This document shows, piece after piece, positions 1 to 10,870 of a DNA stretch of 64,000 bases. Each line of letters starts with the position of its first letter. Position 1 is the first letter of the stretch. The notes under the pieces were generated by a model. That model was not told the DNA's origin, ran no database searches, and worked only from the letters and a program-made list of their open reading frames with translations. Source of the DNA: an uncultured Phocaeicola sp. Its GTDB lineage: Bacteria; Bacteroidota; Bacteroidia; Bacteroidales; Bacteroidaceae. Made by a program: the position numbers and the translations under genes. The stretch spans positions 1 to 64,000 of the forward strand of contig CALUGI010000009.1 of assembly GCA_944320135.1 (NCBI GenBank). Reading direction: 5' to 3'.

Positions 1-269
1 AAAAACGCGAGGCGGGAAAAGGGACGAAAACGAACGCACCTATATTATATATAAAAACCGGGAGGGAAAAGGAAAAAAGACGGAGGAAGAAAAAAGAAAA
101 AACGCAGAAAAAAATACCTCCAAGCACGAGGCAACGCATAGACAAGAACAAACTTGGCGAGGACATTGCAAGAAATGCTAAAATATTGCCCCGCCACTTT
201 TGTTTCCGTCACAAACAGGCAATTGCCAGAAATACGCAACTTGAATCCGCTCCTGCGCCTTTCGCTCCT
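1..269. other. AT-rich region downstream of mutL, no gene seen
   Basis: No convincing coding region is visible between the window start and the mutL stop. The stretch has A-runs separated by short GC-rich pieces, much like the phased repeat arrays elsewhere in this window, and a run of alternating T/A near 40-52. A 64-residue minus-strand reading frame at 45-239 ends in a long run of phenylalanine codons and looks like composition noise, not a protein. Confidence 0.5.
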
Positions 270-2135
270 CTACTTAAACATCTTTTCGATATCTTCATCT
301 TTCAGCACCGTCAGCACAACCTTACCGTCCGGCGTGTAGTTGGGAGAAGACACGGCAAAAAGGCCGTCTACCAAACCGTCCATTTCTTCATCCGTCAACA
401 CTTGCCCCCGAACAATCGCCGCCGCTTTTGCCAATGTCAGAGCCAGCGCACCCTGCACTTCTTCCTTCACCCTGCCACCTTTCACAGCGGCTGTATGCAC
501 AAGATCGGTCAACAACCTTTCAGGATTCAGCCCCTCGATGCCTCCGGGAATGCCGTTCACAGCATACGTACCGTTTCCCAAATCGCCCAACTCGAACCCC
601 AAACAATTCAAATCCTCCCAGATATCTTCCAGCACAAGAACCTCATCAGGAGAAAAATGCACCATATCAGGAAACAAAACGCGCTGAGAAGCATTCTTAT
701 GCTCCGCCATCCGTTCCATATAGCGGTCGTAAAGAATCCGCACATGCGCCCGCCGCTGGTCGATAATCATCAGCCCCGACTTGACGGAAGTCAATATAAA
801 ACGCCCCTTATATTGGAAATGCGGCATGGAACCGTCTGCCACTTTCGTTTCTGCATGTCCGGCATACAAGTCGGAGGCAGGAGCGGCGTCCCATCCTTCG
901 TCCGCAATCGGGAAATCCTCACTTTTCCGGCTTCCATGCTCCAGGCCCTGGAACAGAGGTTCCCAGGCGGAATTACTTTTAGCCCGACTATAATAAGAGG
1001 ACGGAGGCGCCGCCGGAATGTCGAACGGATTGTATGACGGGTCAAACGAGGTTGTGGGAGGATTCGGAGCATCCGGACGAGACGACCGGTCGAATGCCGG
1101 AATATCAGGCATCCCCTCCGTATCAAAATCTATGGAAGGAACTTCATTGAAACGCCCCAGCGTTTCCTTTACAGCGGCGGCGAGAATTTGCCAAAGCGCC
1201 TGCTCGTTTTCAAATTTGATCTCGGTCTTTGTCGGATGAATGTTCACGTCAATGTCAGAAGGAGCGACTTCAAAGTAGATAAAATAAGAAACCTGCTCTC
1301 CCACCGGCACCAGATTGGTGTAAGCGTCGGCCACCGCCTTATGGAAATAAGGATGGCGCATATACCTGCCATTGACAAAAAAGAACTGGCGCGCTCCTTT
1401 CTTGCGGGAAGATTCCGGTTTGCCCACAAAGCCATGAATCTTCACCATTGTCGTATCCACGTCCAAAGAAAGCAGGTCTTGATTGATTTTTTTCCCGAAC
1501 ACTCCTATAATGCGCTGCCGCAGACCTGAAGCCGGAAGATGCAGCATTTCCGTACCGTTATGAAGCAAAGTAAACGACACGTCCGGATTCACCAAAGCCA
1601 CCCGTTCAAATTCCGTAAGAATGTTGCCCAACTCCGTCTGGTCGGACTTCAGGAACTTCCGCCGGGCGGGAACATTGAAGAACAAGTTTTTCACCGAGAA
1701 ATCGCTGCCTTTCGGACATGCTGCGGCTTCCTGGCTCACCACCTTCGAACCGGCTATCTCAAGCAACGTGCCCAACTGCCCGTCACTCTGGCACGTGCGA
1801 AGCTCCACTTGAGCCACCGCCGCAATGGACGCCAACGCCTCTCCCCGAAAACCCATCGTATGCAACGAAAACAAGTCGGCAGCCTCCCGTATTTTCGACG
1901 TGGCATGACGTTCAAATGCCATACGCGCGTCCGTCTCAGACATCCCCTTCCCATCGTCAATCACACGGATACATGTCTTTCCCGCATTCGTCACACTGAC
2001 ATCGACGTGCGAAGCTCCCGCATCGATGGCATTCTCAACCAACTCTTTCACTACTGATGCAGGACGTTGGATTACCTCCCCTGCCGCTATCTGATTCGCT
2101 ACGGAATCAGGCAGCAACCGAATTACGTCGCTCAT
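270..2135 (-). CDS. mutL: DNA mismatch repair protein MutL
   Basis: MutL couples mismatch recognition by MutS to strand removal. The N-terminal GHKL ATPase is complete: NAIDAGAS (ATP/Mg site), DDGKGM, the HATSKI lid element and GFRGEAL are all present in the first 110 residues, followed by the transducer domain and a C-terminal dimerisation domain, about 621 aa in all. The start is placed at the methionine opening [10 protein letters not shown] (2135) because this matches the usual family N-terminus; a methionine three codons upstream is possible. The C-terminal endonuclease motif seen in many MutL proteins is degraded here: DQHAxxE reads DQRRAHV, and the late CPHGRP-type motif reads TPDGKV. 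So it probably has no intrinsic nicking activity. It is the last gene of a minus-strand run with the ostA-like and isomerase genes. Confidence 0.97.
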   Translation of the reverse strand: MSDVIRLLPDSVANQIAAGEVIQRPASVVKELVENAIDAGASHVDVSVTNAGKTCIRVIDDGKGMSETDARMAFERHATSKIREAADLFSLHTMGFRGEALASIAAVAQVELRTCQSDGQLGTLLEIAGSKVVSQEAAACPKGSDFSVKNLFFNVPARRKFLKSDQTELGNILTEFERVALVNPDVSFTLLHNGTEMLHLPASGLRQRIIGVFGKKINQDLLSLDVDTTMVKIHGFVGKPESSRKKGARQFFFVNGRYMRHPYFHKAVADAYTNLVPVGEQVSYFIYFEVAPSDIDVNIHPTKTEIKFENEQALWQILAAAVKETLGRFNEVPSIDFDTEGMPDIPAFDRSSRPDAPNPPTTSFDPSYNPFDIPAAPPSSYYSRAKSNSAWEPLFQGLEHGSRKSEDFPIADEGWDAAPASDLYAGHAETKVADGSMPHFQYKGRFILTSVKSGLMIIDQRRAHVRILYDRYMERMAEHKNASQRVLFPDMVHFSPDEVLVLEDIWEDLNCLGFELGDLGNGTYAVNGIPGGIEGLNPERLLTDLVHTAAVKGGRVKEEVQGALALTLAKAAAIVRGQVLTDEEMDGLVDGLFAVSSPNYTPDGKVVLTVLKDEDIEKMFK

Positions 2136-2255
2136 ATCTTTCAAGTTTTTTGAATTCTTTCGTTCTTGTTCTTTAAAGAGCCGGGCCGGACATTAACTTA
2201 ACGGAGATACGAAACCCAACCGACGGGCTGAAAAAGTCCGGTTCAACCGCCCGGC

Positions 2256-3971
2256 CTACTCGAACAAATGGCTGTTCGGAAGCTCAACCGGGCCGCGAAC
2301 ATTCTTCTTCAACTGGTCTTCCACGCGTTTGGCCCGCCAATTGAAAATATCATGCTTGTCAAGAGGACGGATATAGTCGAACCACACAAAGTTCTCAAGC
2401 CTGTCCTTTCCGGAGGGTATCTGCGACATGGGATAAAGCGTTCCGTTCGATTTAGGGCTCATCACCATACGCTCAATTTTGCGGTTCTCCAAATAAATCT
2501 CCAACTTGCTTGTCTCCGATACGTTCATGCCTATAAGCGTGCTGTCTGAATCCATCGGATAATACACCACACGCACGGATCCGACGACTTCCGTTTTCTT
2601 CATCTCTCCGCCATAGAAATAAGATTTTATTTCTTTTCCTGTCACCTGGTTGTAGAGTGCGGAATCCACTTGCTCCACCGAAAGCGCTTGTCCAATAATG
2701 TGCGACCAGTCAATCGTACTGTCATTCATATACACCTTCATCACCTCGCCCACCAGCTGCTGGTTGGCGTTCCAAACAATAGGGTCACGATACATAGTCA
2801 AACAACTGTCGACAGTAGAAAAGACCAGCGAATCCGCCGTTCCCTGCAAATCCGTCCGATAAAAGCGCACTTTATGGAAAGCCCTCATCTCACGATACAT
2901 GGAATCCGTATTTATGTGAAAAGTTTCCGCCAGCAACGTGTCCGCATGAAGAAACAGGCTGTCCCCTTGCGAATAGTCTATCGCCACGGCACTGTCTGTC
3001 GCGAAAGCAAATTTCCTTTGCTCGTCGTAATAACCGTACTCGCCCGTCATCATGTTCCGGTTCACAGTATCCGTCATCACCATGTGCCCGAAGGCTTCTC
3101 CGATACCTGTATTGCGATCGTAGAAGAGCGTATCGCCAGTCAACTGTTTTCCTCCGTCCAGCAAGAGCGAACGGTTGTAAAGGTCCGCTTTTCCTGTAAT
3201 CGTATTGTAAGTGCCTTTCTCCGACCAAATATGACTTGTGCCGCTCCATATATCAGAAGGGCCTACAATATTCGCCACTTTTGTCGCAGTATTATAACGA
3301 AGCGTATCAGAAGTCAGCGTAAATTGCGGGTTCACCAAACGCACATCATAATTGAACACCGACTGTTTCGTCTGCGGACTATATTCCCCCCACTCCGATG
3401 TCAAGACATTCTGGTCGTCCATCATCGTTCCCCCGTCGAAGAAATAGCCGAGATTGTACGCCCGGTCATAGTTCAAGCTGTCCGTCAGAAGCGTAACGGT
3501 ACGATTCTCCATCCGCACATTGTCGCGCATCCGCGCCATCCGTGACGGACCATCGTAATATAGACGGTCTCCATAAAGGAAAAGCGTATCGCCCTGTACC
3601 ATGCGCACGTTCCCGAATGCTTCGAAACCGTCCGTCCCGTCATAGTAGCAAGCACTGTCGCAATACATATATACGCTGTCATGACGGAAACGCACGTTCC
3701 CCGTCACAATCTGCGCATCCGGGCGTGAAGCATCCTTACGCAACACATCAGAATGAAGCAAGTAGACCCGGCTCTTCGCCGCCGGCTTGCTGCGCGCCGG
3801 AGCAGGCGTCCGCATACTGTCTGCGGCCTGTTCGGAAAGGCTTGCCTTGCCCGTTGCCGGGAAGCCGCCCGTCCTTGCCGCCGCGCAGAACACGGCCACA
3901 CAAAGCATCAGTCCCACCAAAAAGCGGCGCATCCGGCGTGCGCCTCCAGCCACGTTACGTTCCGTGTTCAT
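2256..3971 (-). CDS. OstA/LptA-like envelope protein
   Basis: A 571-residue exported protein. After a basic N-terminus there is a hydrophobic segment (about residues 15-31), consistent with a signal peptide; a second methionine at residue 14 (position 3932) could be the true start. The body is built of repeated short beta-strand units of the type seen in OstA/LptA/LptD-N domains (TGNVRFRHDS, FGNVRMVQGD, DTLFLYGDRL, then similar units further on), which form beta-jellyroll scaffolds that carry lipopolysaccharide across the periplasm. Bacteroidetes genomes commonly carry such an OstA-like protein in this neighbourhood. It starts 10 bp after the SurA-like gene and is followed by mutL. The context of two periplasmic isomerases supports a role in outer-membrane biogenesis. 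Exact function is inferred from the family. Confidence 0.8.
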   Translation of the reverse strand: MNTERNVAGGARRMRRFLVGLMLCVAVFCAAARTGGFPATGKASLSEQAADSMRTPAPARSKPAAKSRVYLLHSDVLRKDASRPDAQIVTGNVRFRHDSVYMYCDSACYYDGTDGFEAFGNVRMVQGDTLFLYGDRLYYDGPSRMARMRDNVRMENRTVTLLTDSLNYDRAYNLGYFFDGGTMMDDQNVLTSEWGEYSPQTKQSVFNYDVRLVNPQFTLTSDTLRYNTATKVANIVGPSDIWSGTSHIWSEKGTYNTITGKADLYNRSLLLDGGKQLTGDTLFYDRNTGIGEAFGHMVMTDTVNRNMMTGEYGYYDEQRKFAFATDSAVAIDYSQGDSLFLHADTLLAETFHINTDSMYREMRAFHKVRFYRTDLQGTADSLVFSTVDSCLTMYRDPIVWNANQQLVGEVMKVYMNDSTIDWSHIIGQALSVEQVDSALYNQVTGKEIKSYFYGGEMKKTEVVGSVRVVYYPMDSDSTLIGMNVSETSKLEIYLENRKIERMVMSPKSNGTLYPMSQIPSGKDRLENFVWFDYIRPLDKHDIFNWRAKRVEDQLKKNVRGPVELPNSHLFE

Positions 3972-3981
3972 CCGCCAAGCG

Positions 3982-5355
3982 TTATTGTTTCACCCATCCC
4001 GGATATTTGAAATCACACTTGCGCCATTCCGGACTGATGCGCACGTATGTTGTCCGTTGCTTCTCGACAATCCATTCCTGGAGCTTTTCTTCGCTCCTTT
4101 TCGCGGTCACGATTTCTTTCAAGCGCTGGTAATCTTCCGAGATAGTAGCCTTATGCCCATCGATACGGTTCTTCAACTTCACGATGGCGCAAACCTCTTT
4201 ACCTTTAGCGTTCGTCATCGTGAAAGGTTCTGACACCTCGCCGATTTTCATGCCCTCCACCGTGCGTGCTACTTCCTGAGAAACGAGCCCTGCCAGCTGC
4301 TGCATTTCAAAGCGGGAAGTGGCAGTCTGCGGATTGGCCAGCAGACCGTGGTTGTTGCGCGTGTCCTTATCCTGCGACACCCATGCGGCCGCCTCGTCAA
4401 ACGACACTTTTCCCTTGCGTATATCATTGGCCAGCGTGTCCAGACGAGACAATTCGCGCTCCACGTCGACCTCGTCTACGCGCGGCTTCATCAAGATATG
4501 ACGATAGCTCACACGGTCGCCCCGCTTCTCTATCAACTGGGCAATATGGAAACCGTATTCCGTTTCAAACACTTTCGATATCTTCTTCGGGTCGGTCAGA
4601 TTGAACACGACATTGGCAAACTCCGGAGTCAGCTCCCCTCTGCCCGTAAAGCCGTACTCGCCTCCGCGCCGCGCCGAACCGGGGTCTTCCGAATAAAGGC
4701 GTGCCAGCGTAGAGAAAGTGGTTTCCCCCCGGTTGATACGGTCGGTAAACTCGCGCAGCTCTTTCTTCACGCGCTCTATTTCTTCTTCCTTTATCGCGGG
4801 CTCGCGCGTAATGATTTGCACCTCCACCTGCGTGGGCACGAAAGGAATGCTGTCCTGCGGCAGGCGGCTGAAGTAGTTGCGCACCTCTGCGGGGGTCAGC
4901 TTGATGTCGCCTACAATCTTGCGCTGCATTTCCTGCACGGTCTTCCCGTCGCGAATGTTCTCGCGCAACATTTCGCGTATCTGCGTAGAAGTTTTGTTGT
5001 AATATTCTTCCAACTTTTCTTTCGAGCCTATCTGGTCGATGAGCCACGACATTTGGGCCTCCACTCCTTGCAGCACCTCCTGATCGGTGACCGTCACACT
5101 GTCTATTTCCGCCTGGTGAAGGAAGAGCTTCTGCACGGCCAGTTCTTCAGGAATCACGCAATAGGGGTCGCCGTCGAAACGCCTTCCTTCATACTGCGCG
5201 TTCAAGCGTTCGTTCTCCACGTCGGACTTCAGGATAGCCTCATCACCAACCACCCATACCACTTCGTCAATTACGTTGTCCTGAGCATACAGGCTGCACG
5301 GCTGCCACAACAGCGCCGTCAGAACATGGATTCCGATTAAAATCAGTCTGTTCAT
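3982..5355 (-). CDS. SurA-like periplasmic peptidyl-prolyl isomerase
   Basis: A 457-residue parvulin-family chaperone. A signal peptide covers about residues 1-25 (LILIGIHVLTALLWQPCSLYAQ). A SurA-N-like helical region follows, with 'VVGDEAILKSDVENE' near the start. Next come two PpiC/rotamase units: the first contains ARLYSEDPGSARRGGEYGF and FETEYGFHIAQL, the second opens at VSYRHILMKP. This order (SurA-N, parvulin 1, parvulin 2) is that of SurA, which escorts outer-membrane proteins through the periplasm. It is cotranscribed in all likelihood with the isomerase upstream and the OstA-like gene downstream. The second parvulin unit is the more divergent. The symbol surA is not assigned because Bacteroidetes have several such proteins. 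Confidence 0.88.
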   Translation of the reverse strand: MNRLILIGIHVLTALLWQPCSLYAQDNVIDEVVWVVGDEAILKSDVENERLNAQYEGRRFDGDPYCVIPEELAVQKLFLHQAEIDSVTVTDQEVLQGVEAQMSWLIDQIGSKEKLEEYYNKTSTQIREMLRENIRDGKTVQEMQRKIVGDIKLTPAEVRNYFSRLPQDSIPFVPTQVEVQIITREPAIKEEEIERVKKELREFTDRINRGETTFSTLARLYSEDPGSARRGGEYGFTGRGELTPEFANVVFNLTDPKKISKVFETEYGFHIAQLIEKRGDRVSYRHILMKPRVDEVDVERELSRLDTLANDIRKGKVSFDEAAAWVSQDKDTRNNHGLLANPQTATSRFEMQQLAGLVSQEVARTVEGMKIGEVSEPFTMTNAKGKEVCAIVKLKNRIDGHKATISEDYQRLKEIVTAKRSEEKLQEWIVEKQRTTYVRISPEWRKCDFKYPGWVKQ

Positions 5356-5457
5356 TTCTTGTCAATAATAAGTTTTCTTTTCTTCTCCGGCGGGGCCGCA
5401 CACTCGGCCTGCGGAAAATTCATGCAAATCAATCAACGGACGAAGATACTTCATTAA

Positions 5458-6756
5458 TCATTCACTGCCATCACAATTAACGGTTTTTAAAACCTCTTGA
5501 TTGATTTCTACCGAAAACCGTTTCTGCAAGCGTTTCAGTTCTTCTTCTTCACAAGCCTCCGCATAATCGCGTTCCACCCGTTCGCGAACATCCTCAAAAT
5601 CTTCCGGACCTTTCTTCAAGCGTTTGCCAACCACAAAAGTATAAGGCAAACCGGGCTTGGGGGCGAAACCGCCGCATTTGAACGCCAGCTTGTCGACATA
5701 TTCGTTCCTGCCTATCTGAAACAGGCCGGTTTCCGCCTCTGCCCTCAAGTTTCCGTCCTCCTTTGCAAGCCTTTCCAGTTCTTCCTTCCACGAAGCGAGA
5801 GGCAGCTTTCTCAACTTCTTCTTCAACTTCGAAGCGGCCTTCTTGTTTAAGCAATGGACTACTCCACCCTTAAAATGAGGCAAATCCCAAGCATAATTTT
5901 TCCGGCGGGCTTTGAAGAAAAGTTCCAGCGTCTTGTCAGACACAGGCCCGCGCCTTTTTGAAAAATGCCGCCCGTCCCAGTAAACGGCCAGCAGGCCCTC
6001 TTCTATCCGTTCCGACAAAACCGAAGCCTCATCCGGACGCAGCGCGCCGGAACAGCCCGACATCTTTCCTCCTGACGAAGGCACCGCTTCAGGCACTGCT
6101 TCCTCCGTTTTACGGTCGACAAGACGCACGATATGAATGCCCAACGGGGAGACGAAGGGTTCGGAAAACTCTCCGCAACCCAAACGGCCGAGACGCTCGG
6201 AAAACTCATCGAGCAATCCGGACAACAGCATCCACCCTTCGCCCGGATACCCTTCGCTTCCGGCCTTATGCTTCGCAGACATTTCATGAAAAGAAGCCCC
6301 CTTCCGCAATGCCTGATATACGGAATCTATTGTCCGCCGCGCCTTCAGCCACTCTCCTGCCGGAGCGTGCTGAGGAAGGAAGCAAGAAATGTGTTCAATG
6401 TTTACCCACTCCCCCAAAGGCCGATGCTCCGATGCCCCGCGACTGCCGGAACCGCTCCGGGCGCACTCCAACGCTTTTCCCTGCAGGGCACTGCACATCA
6501 ATCGGAATTCCGGCAAAGTGTCCCACCTCTGTCTCCGCGCATCGGCCACTTTCAGTTTGAAATAAAGGAAACGCTTCAGGTAGCTTTCCGGAGAGACCTT
6601 CTCCCGACACGCCGCCTGCCTGTAATAATCACTGAATTCGGCCGCAGAGACCGGATTGCCGTCGATTGACAGCAACGTCCCGCTCTCCGTCTCCGCATGA
6701 GACAAGAGGCCGGACAGCATCATTGCAATCAGCATGAAAACCGTTTTCTGTCGCAT
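5458..6756 (-). CDS. divergent parvulin-type peptidyl-prolyl isomerase
   Basis: A 432-residue exported protein with one recognisable PpiC-type unit around residues 120-210 (KAGSEGYPGEGWML, FSEPFVSPLGIHIVRLVDRK). The start is set at the methionine of MRQKTVFMLIAMML (6756), which places a normal signal peptide at the N-terminus; the longer frame adds 14 residues without signal character. The region after the isomerase unit is rich in lysine and arginine (residues about 240-330) and matches nothing I recognise; it is probably helical. The gene lies directly upstream of the SurA-like gene, so the two isomerases likely act in the same outer-membrane folding pathway. It follows a hairpin that probably ends guaB transcription. 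Confidence 0.78.
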   Translation of the reverse strand: MRQKTVFMLIAMMLSGLLSHAETESGTLLSIDGNPVSAAEFSDYYRQAACREKVSPESYLKRFLYFKLKVADARRQRWDTLPEFRLMCSALQGKALECARSGSGSRGASEHRPLGEWVNIEHISCFLPQHAPAGEWLKARRTIDSVYQALRKGASFHEMSAKHKAGSEGYPGEGWMLLSGLLDEFSERLGRLGCGEFSEPFVSPLGIHIVRLVDRKTEEAVPEAVPSSGGKMSGCSGALRPDEASVLSERIEEGLLAVYWDGRHFSKRRGPVSDKTLELFFKARRKNYAWDLPHFKGGVVHCLNKKAASKLKKKLRKLPLASWKEELERLAKEDGNLRAEAETGLFQIGRNEYVDKLAFKCGGFAPKPGLPYTFVVGKRLKKGPEDFEDVRERVERDYAEACEEEELKRLQKRFSVEINQEVLKTVNCDGSE

Positions 6757-6785
6757 CTGTTTTCCCTCAAGTGCATGACGGACAT

Positions 6786-6828
6786 GAAAACGGGGCATAC
6801 CGGACTCCGTTCGCCCGCCATGCCCCGT
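6786..6828 (-). terminator. probable terminator after guaB
   Basis: Nine-base arms (6790-6798 and 6820-6828, ACGGGGCAT/ATGCCCCGT) face each other across a 21-base loop, followed on the minus strand by a short TTTT. It lies between the guaB stop and the isomerase gene, so guaB is probably a separate transcription unit. The T-tract is short, so termination strength is uncertain. Confidence 0.55.
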
Positions 6829-6848
6829 CTGTTTATCCTATCAAAAAT

Positions 6849-8649
<1,801 letters not shown>

Positions 8650-8724
8650 CGGGGTGTAGCTCAGCCCGGTTAGAGTACGCGTCTGGGGGGCGTGTGGTCG
8701 CTGGTTCGAATCCAGTCACCCCGA
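8650..8724 (+). tRNA. tRNA-Pro (anticodon GGG)
   Basis: The 75-base gene folds fully. The acceptor stem is CGGGGTG with CACCCCG and an A discriminator. The D arm is GTAGCTC...GAGTA. The anticodon stem CGCGT/GCGTG encloses loop CTGGGGG with anticodon GGG. The T arm is GCTGG-TTCGAAT-CCAGT. CCA is not encoded. A strong terminator follows at once. Confidence 0.96.
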
Positions 8725-8730
8725 CTGGTG

Positions 8731-8773
8731 AAATCCGCCACCTGCTACCAAGCAGGTGGCGGATTTTATTTTT
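8731..8773 (+). terminator. rho-independent terminator of tRNA-Pro
   Basis: A 16-bp perfect stem (8731-8746 with 8751-8766) closes on the four-base loop ACCA and runs into a T-rich tail (8764-8773). It directly abuts the stop end of the minus-strand accessory operon and could also stop that transcript, since the opposite strand reads AAAATAAAATCCG... then the stem with AAATTT ends. Confidence 0.85.
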
Positions 8774-9219
8774 CAGTGGATATCCTTTTTGATAATTCTT
8801 ATAAACTTGGTTTTCAAACAGCATATCAATTGAATGCGCAAACGGAAACGCATCCTGTGATTCAGTTCATAAATCCATATCCGTCCCTTTTCAAAGCATT
8901 CAGGAACGGTCTGTTCAAAGTAATCAAGCTCATCCTTACTTAATGTTTGCCCTTTTCTTAAATAGAAAATCAGGTAGGTGTCGATATAATGATTATGGTC
9001 AGGCTCTTCTTCATGCAGCCATTTGACAAACATTTCATAAAATTCCCGGTCTGTTTCACCTTCCTGCTTGAACTCATAGACAAACGGCAAAGAACATTGA
9101 GTAAGATAATCTATTTCATCCGGACTGAATAATGGGCCGCCCTTTCCGCTTGGCGAATTTGGCACTTTCAGGCTTTCAAGAAACTGCCTGAACGGGGCTT
9201 CGATTTCGGTTACAATCAT
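8773..9219 (-). CDS. unknown 148-aa protein, last gene of accessory operon
   Basis: I do not recognise this protein. It is soluble and acidic for most of its length (PLFSPDEIDYLTQCSLPFVYEF, WLHEEEPDHNHYIDTYLIFYL), then becomes basic in the last 30 residues (NHRMRFRLRIQ...KTKFIRIIKKDIH), which could mean a shifted end or a frameshifted tail. Tryptophan- and glutamate-rich small proteins of this kind are common among immunity or defence accessory genes, but that is inference. It starts 16 bp downstream of the stop of the SF0329-like gene and ends against the tRNA-Pro terminator. Codon use is AT-richer than that of the flanking core genes. Confidence 0.7.
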   Translation of the reverse strand: MIVTEIEAPFRQFLESLKVPNSPSGKGGPLFSPDEIDYLTQCSLPFVYEFKQEGETDREFYEMFVKWLHEEEPDHNHYIDTYLIFYLRKGQTLSKDELDYFEQTVPECFEKGRIWIYELNHRMRFRLRIQLICCLKTKFIRIIKKDIH

Positions 9220-9235
9220 AAAGTTAACGTTAAGT

Positions 9236-9661
9236 TTAATTACTATCCTTCATACGCAAGGCCAATATCTTTTGCACTGCTTGATTTTTTGTCGCTTGTT
9301 GCAATAAGCCTAATCGCCTTTGGCCAATTCGACGGTCAGCCGCACGGAATATGTCTGTCAGTTCCCAACTGTCGTGTTCAAAATGTTTGATCATAATCTC
9401 CGATACGGGAGTATCTATATATTCACGTATCAATCCCGAAACCTTCGGAACGACTGTCTCAAAAGGATAGCATATATGCCATTCTGACAAAACGAATTGT
9501 TTCGGATAGTCAAAAATAATTTCTTTCCCTAAGGTAATCCAATAACGTGGTATGGTGTCTCCATACGCTCCGACAGGATATGAAGCGCAATGAATCTGAA
9601 AATCAATTTCCGAATCAATTATCAGATATAATTCCTTTTGCAGTTTACTCCATCGCTTCAT
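9236..9661 (-). CDS. SF0329-like protein of unknown function
   Basis: A 141-residue protein whose N-terminal MKRWSKLQKELYLIID and the following PRYWITLGKEIIFDYPKQF are, from memory, the signature of the uncharacterised SF0329 family; this match should be treated as tentative. A YPFETV...LIREYIDTP region and a helical, arginine/glutamine-rich C-terminus (RRIGQRRLGLLQQATKNQA) follow. No signal peptide or membrane segment is seen, so it is probably cytosolic. It sits in a seven-gene minus-strand cluster with short intergenic gaps (16 and 44 bp). Function cannot be given; in this context it may be an immunity or accessory defence protein. Confidence 0.72.
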   Translation of the reverse strand: MKRWSKLQKELYLIIDSEIDFQIHCASYPVGAYGDTIPRYWITLGKEIIFDYPKQFVLSEWHICYPFETVVPKVSGLIREYIDTPVSEIMIKHFEHDSWELTDIFRAADRRIGQRRLGLLQQATKNQAVQKILALRMKDSN

Positions 9662-9705
9662 TGTTCAATTCTTTCTTTAAATGCCAATCTGTTCATTTCG
9701 TCTTG

Positions 9706-9990
9706 TTAACTTGCTTGTTCAAGAAACACTTTATAAATGACAAGCATAACAGCTACAACAATAGAGTTTCCCCATTTTATTTTCTTGACGAATACTTGCC
9801 ATTCTGACAAGAAGAACTTGTCAGCTTGCGAAATTGCCACTTTATTAGCCAAAGATGTGATAATGGGGAACAAAACCAGCGGGAGAAGAAACCAAAGGCC
9901 GGCTTCTGCCCCATACTTCCAGGCAACGACATCCACCAACACGTATGCCAAGAAGTTTAATAACAGCAAAAAGTTACAGATGAATTTCAT
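9706..9990 (-). CDS. small membrane protein of unknown function
   Basis: A 94-residue protein with three predicted membrane segments at about residues 4-22, 30-49 and 74-91, separated by a short polar stretch with charged residues (NKVAISQADKFFLSEWQVFVKKIKWG). No lipobox. It begins 13 bp downstream of the 288-aa gene's stop and is followed by the SF0329-like gene, so it is likely in the same transcript. No family is recognised. Confidence 0.62.
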   Translation of the reverse strand: MKFICNFLLLLNFLAYVLVDVVAWKYGAEAGLWFLLPLVLFPIITSLANKVAISQADKFFLSEWQVFVKKIKWGNSIVVAVMLVIYKVFLEQAS

Positions 9991-10003
9991 ATTATATATT
10001 TTA

Positions 10004-10870
10004 TTATTTCCAACCGCTTAGGACCAAGATTATATTAAAAGGTGCAGAACCAGATACATAGCCTAATCCCCATTTGAACTTGCATGTTTTAGGAAATAGA
10101 CTCATAAATTCATGTATAGAGTCCATGTCCGTCGTGCAAAGTTCTGTTCCATCGGTATAGATGCTAAAGACACAATCAGATGTGATTCCTATATAAGATG
10201 ATGCTTGTTCTTGCACCTGTTTCAACAATCTTTCCATGCTATCTGAATGAGCCTTAAATACCTTGATGTTTTTATCTTCCAATAGGTAAGCCAATTCTGA
10301 TTTGGCAATCGTGAGAATTGAAGCGGTAGACACCAGCTCATGAATCAAGGCTTTTCTATCATCAATGCCCAAATCGTCAGCGCACAGGTCGCCCTCATGA
10401 AAGAAGTCATCCAACTGACTTTCGTCCCATCCGTGCCCTAATTCCCAATGCCTGCCTATTTCAAAAACAAAATCGTCAGGAAGATTAAAAGCGTCTTCTA
10501 CAAGTTCCCGCAATTCATCTTCATATTGCTTATACCAAGAGCCTACCTTGACAATGAATTTCCCATTGTCATAGAAAACTCTGCCTCTGGGAATCCGGGT
10601 ATAATCCTGATAATAGACAGATTTTTCTTTTGCTTTGTCCCTGCATCTCTTGGCTTGCCAAATTGTCTTATGGAGTTTATGGTAAGTAGTATGTCCATTT
10701 ACCATTTTGGATTGGGACAAAGAAGAAGCATAAACTTCAAACAAGCGGTGTTCTTCGGGCAAATACCAGAATATTCCTACCATCGGTTCGAGTTCTTCTG
10801 ACTCGAAGCCTTTCATCAGATTGTAATAGTCTGTCTCTTTCATACTTAATAAGGTTATACTTTCCTTCAT
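10004..10870 (-). CDS. unknown 288-aa protein of accessory operon
   Basis: Not recognised. The first 70 residues (MVGIFWYLPEEHRLFEVYASSL, then a histidine/lysine-rich helix) precede a compact segment at about residues 90-150 with GRVFYDNGKFIVKVGSWYK and FVFEIGRHWELGHGWDE, which looks like a beta-rich module followed by a helical half (ALIHELVSTASILTIAKSELAYLLED) and a hydrophobic beta C-terminus. No signal peptide. Its ATG overlaps the stop codon of the upstream 308-aa gene in an ATGA arrangement (10867-10870), so the two are translationally coupled and the start is well supported. Confidence 0.72.
   Translation of the reverse strand: MKESITLLSMKETDYYNLMKGFESEELEPMVGIFWYLPEEHRLFEVYASSLSQSKMVNGHTTYHKLHKTIWQAKRCRDKAKEKSVYYQDYTRIPRGRVFYDNGKFIVKVGSWYKQYEDELRELVEDAFNLPDDFVFEIGRHWELGHGWDESQLDDFFHEGDLCADDLGIDDRKALIHELVSTASILTIAKSELAYLLEDKNIKVFKAHSDSMERLLKQVQEQASSYIGITSDCVFSIYTDGTELCTTDMDSIHEFMSLFPKTCKFKWGLGYVSGSAPFNIILVLSGWK

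Noticed and set aside
45-239. 64-codon minus-strand frame at the window start
   Set aside because: It ends in a long Phe/Pro-rich run caused by A/G-rich DNA and has no recognisable features.
186-1037. 283-codon plus-strand frame within mutL
   Set aside because: It is antisense to mutL, whose motifs are complete; the translated sequence has no family features and is rich in Arg, His and Gln as expected from the shadow of a GC-biased gene.
4348-5340. 330-codon plus-strand frame
   Set aside because: It is antisense to the SurA-like gene, which has a signal peptide and parvulin motifs.
8773-9219. Frameshifted end of the first small accessory gene
   Set aside because: The switch from acidic to basic composition near residue 118 could mean a frameshift, but no better continuation was found in another frame, so the frame was kept as one gene.
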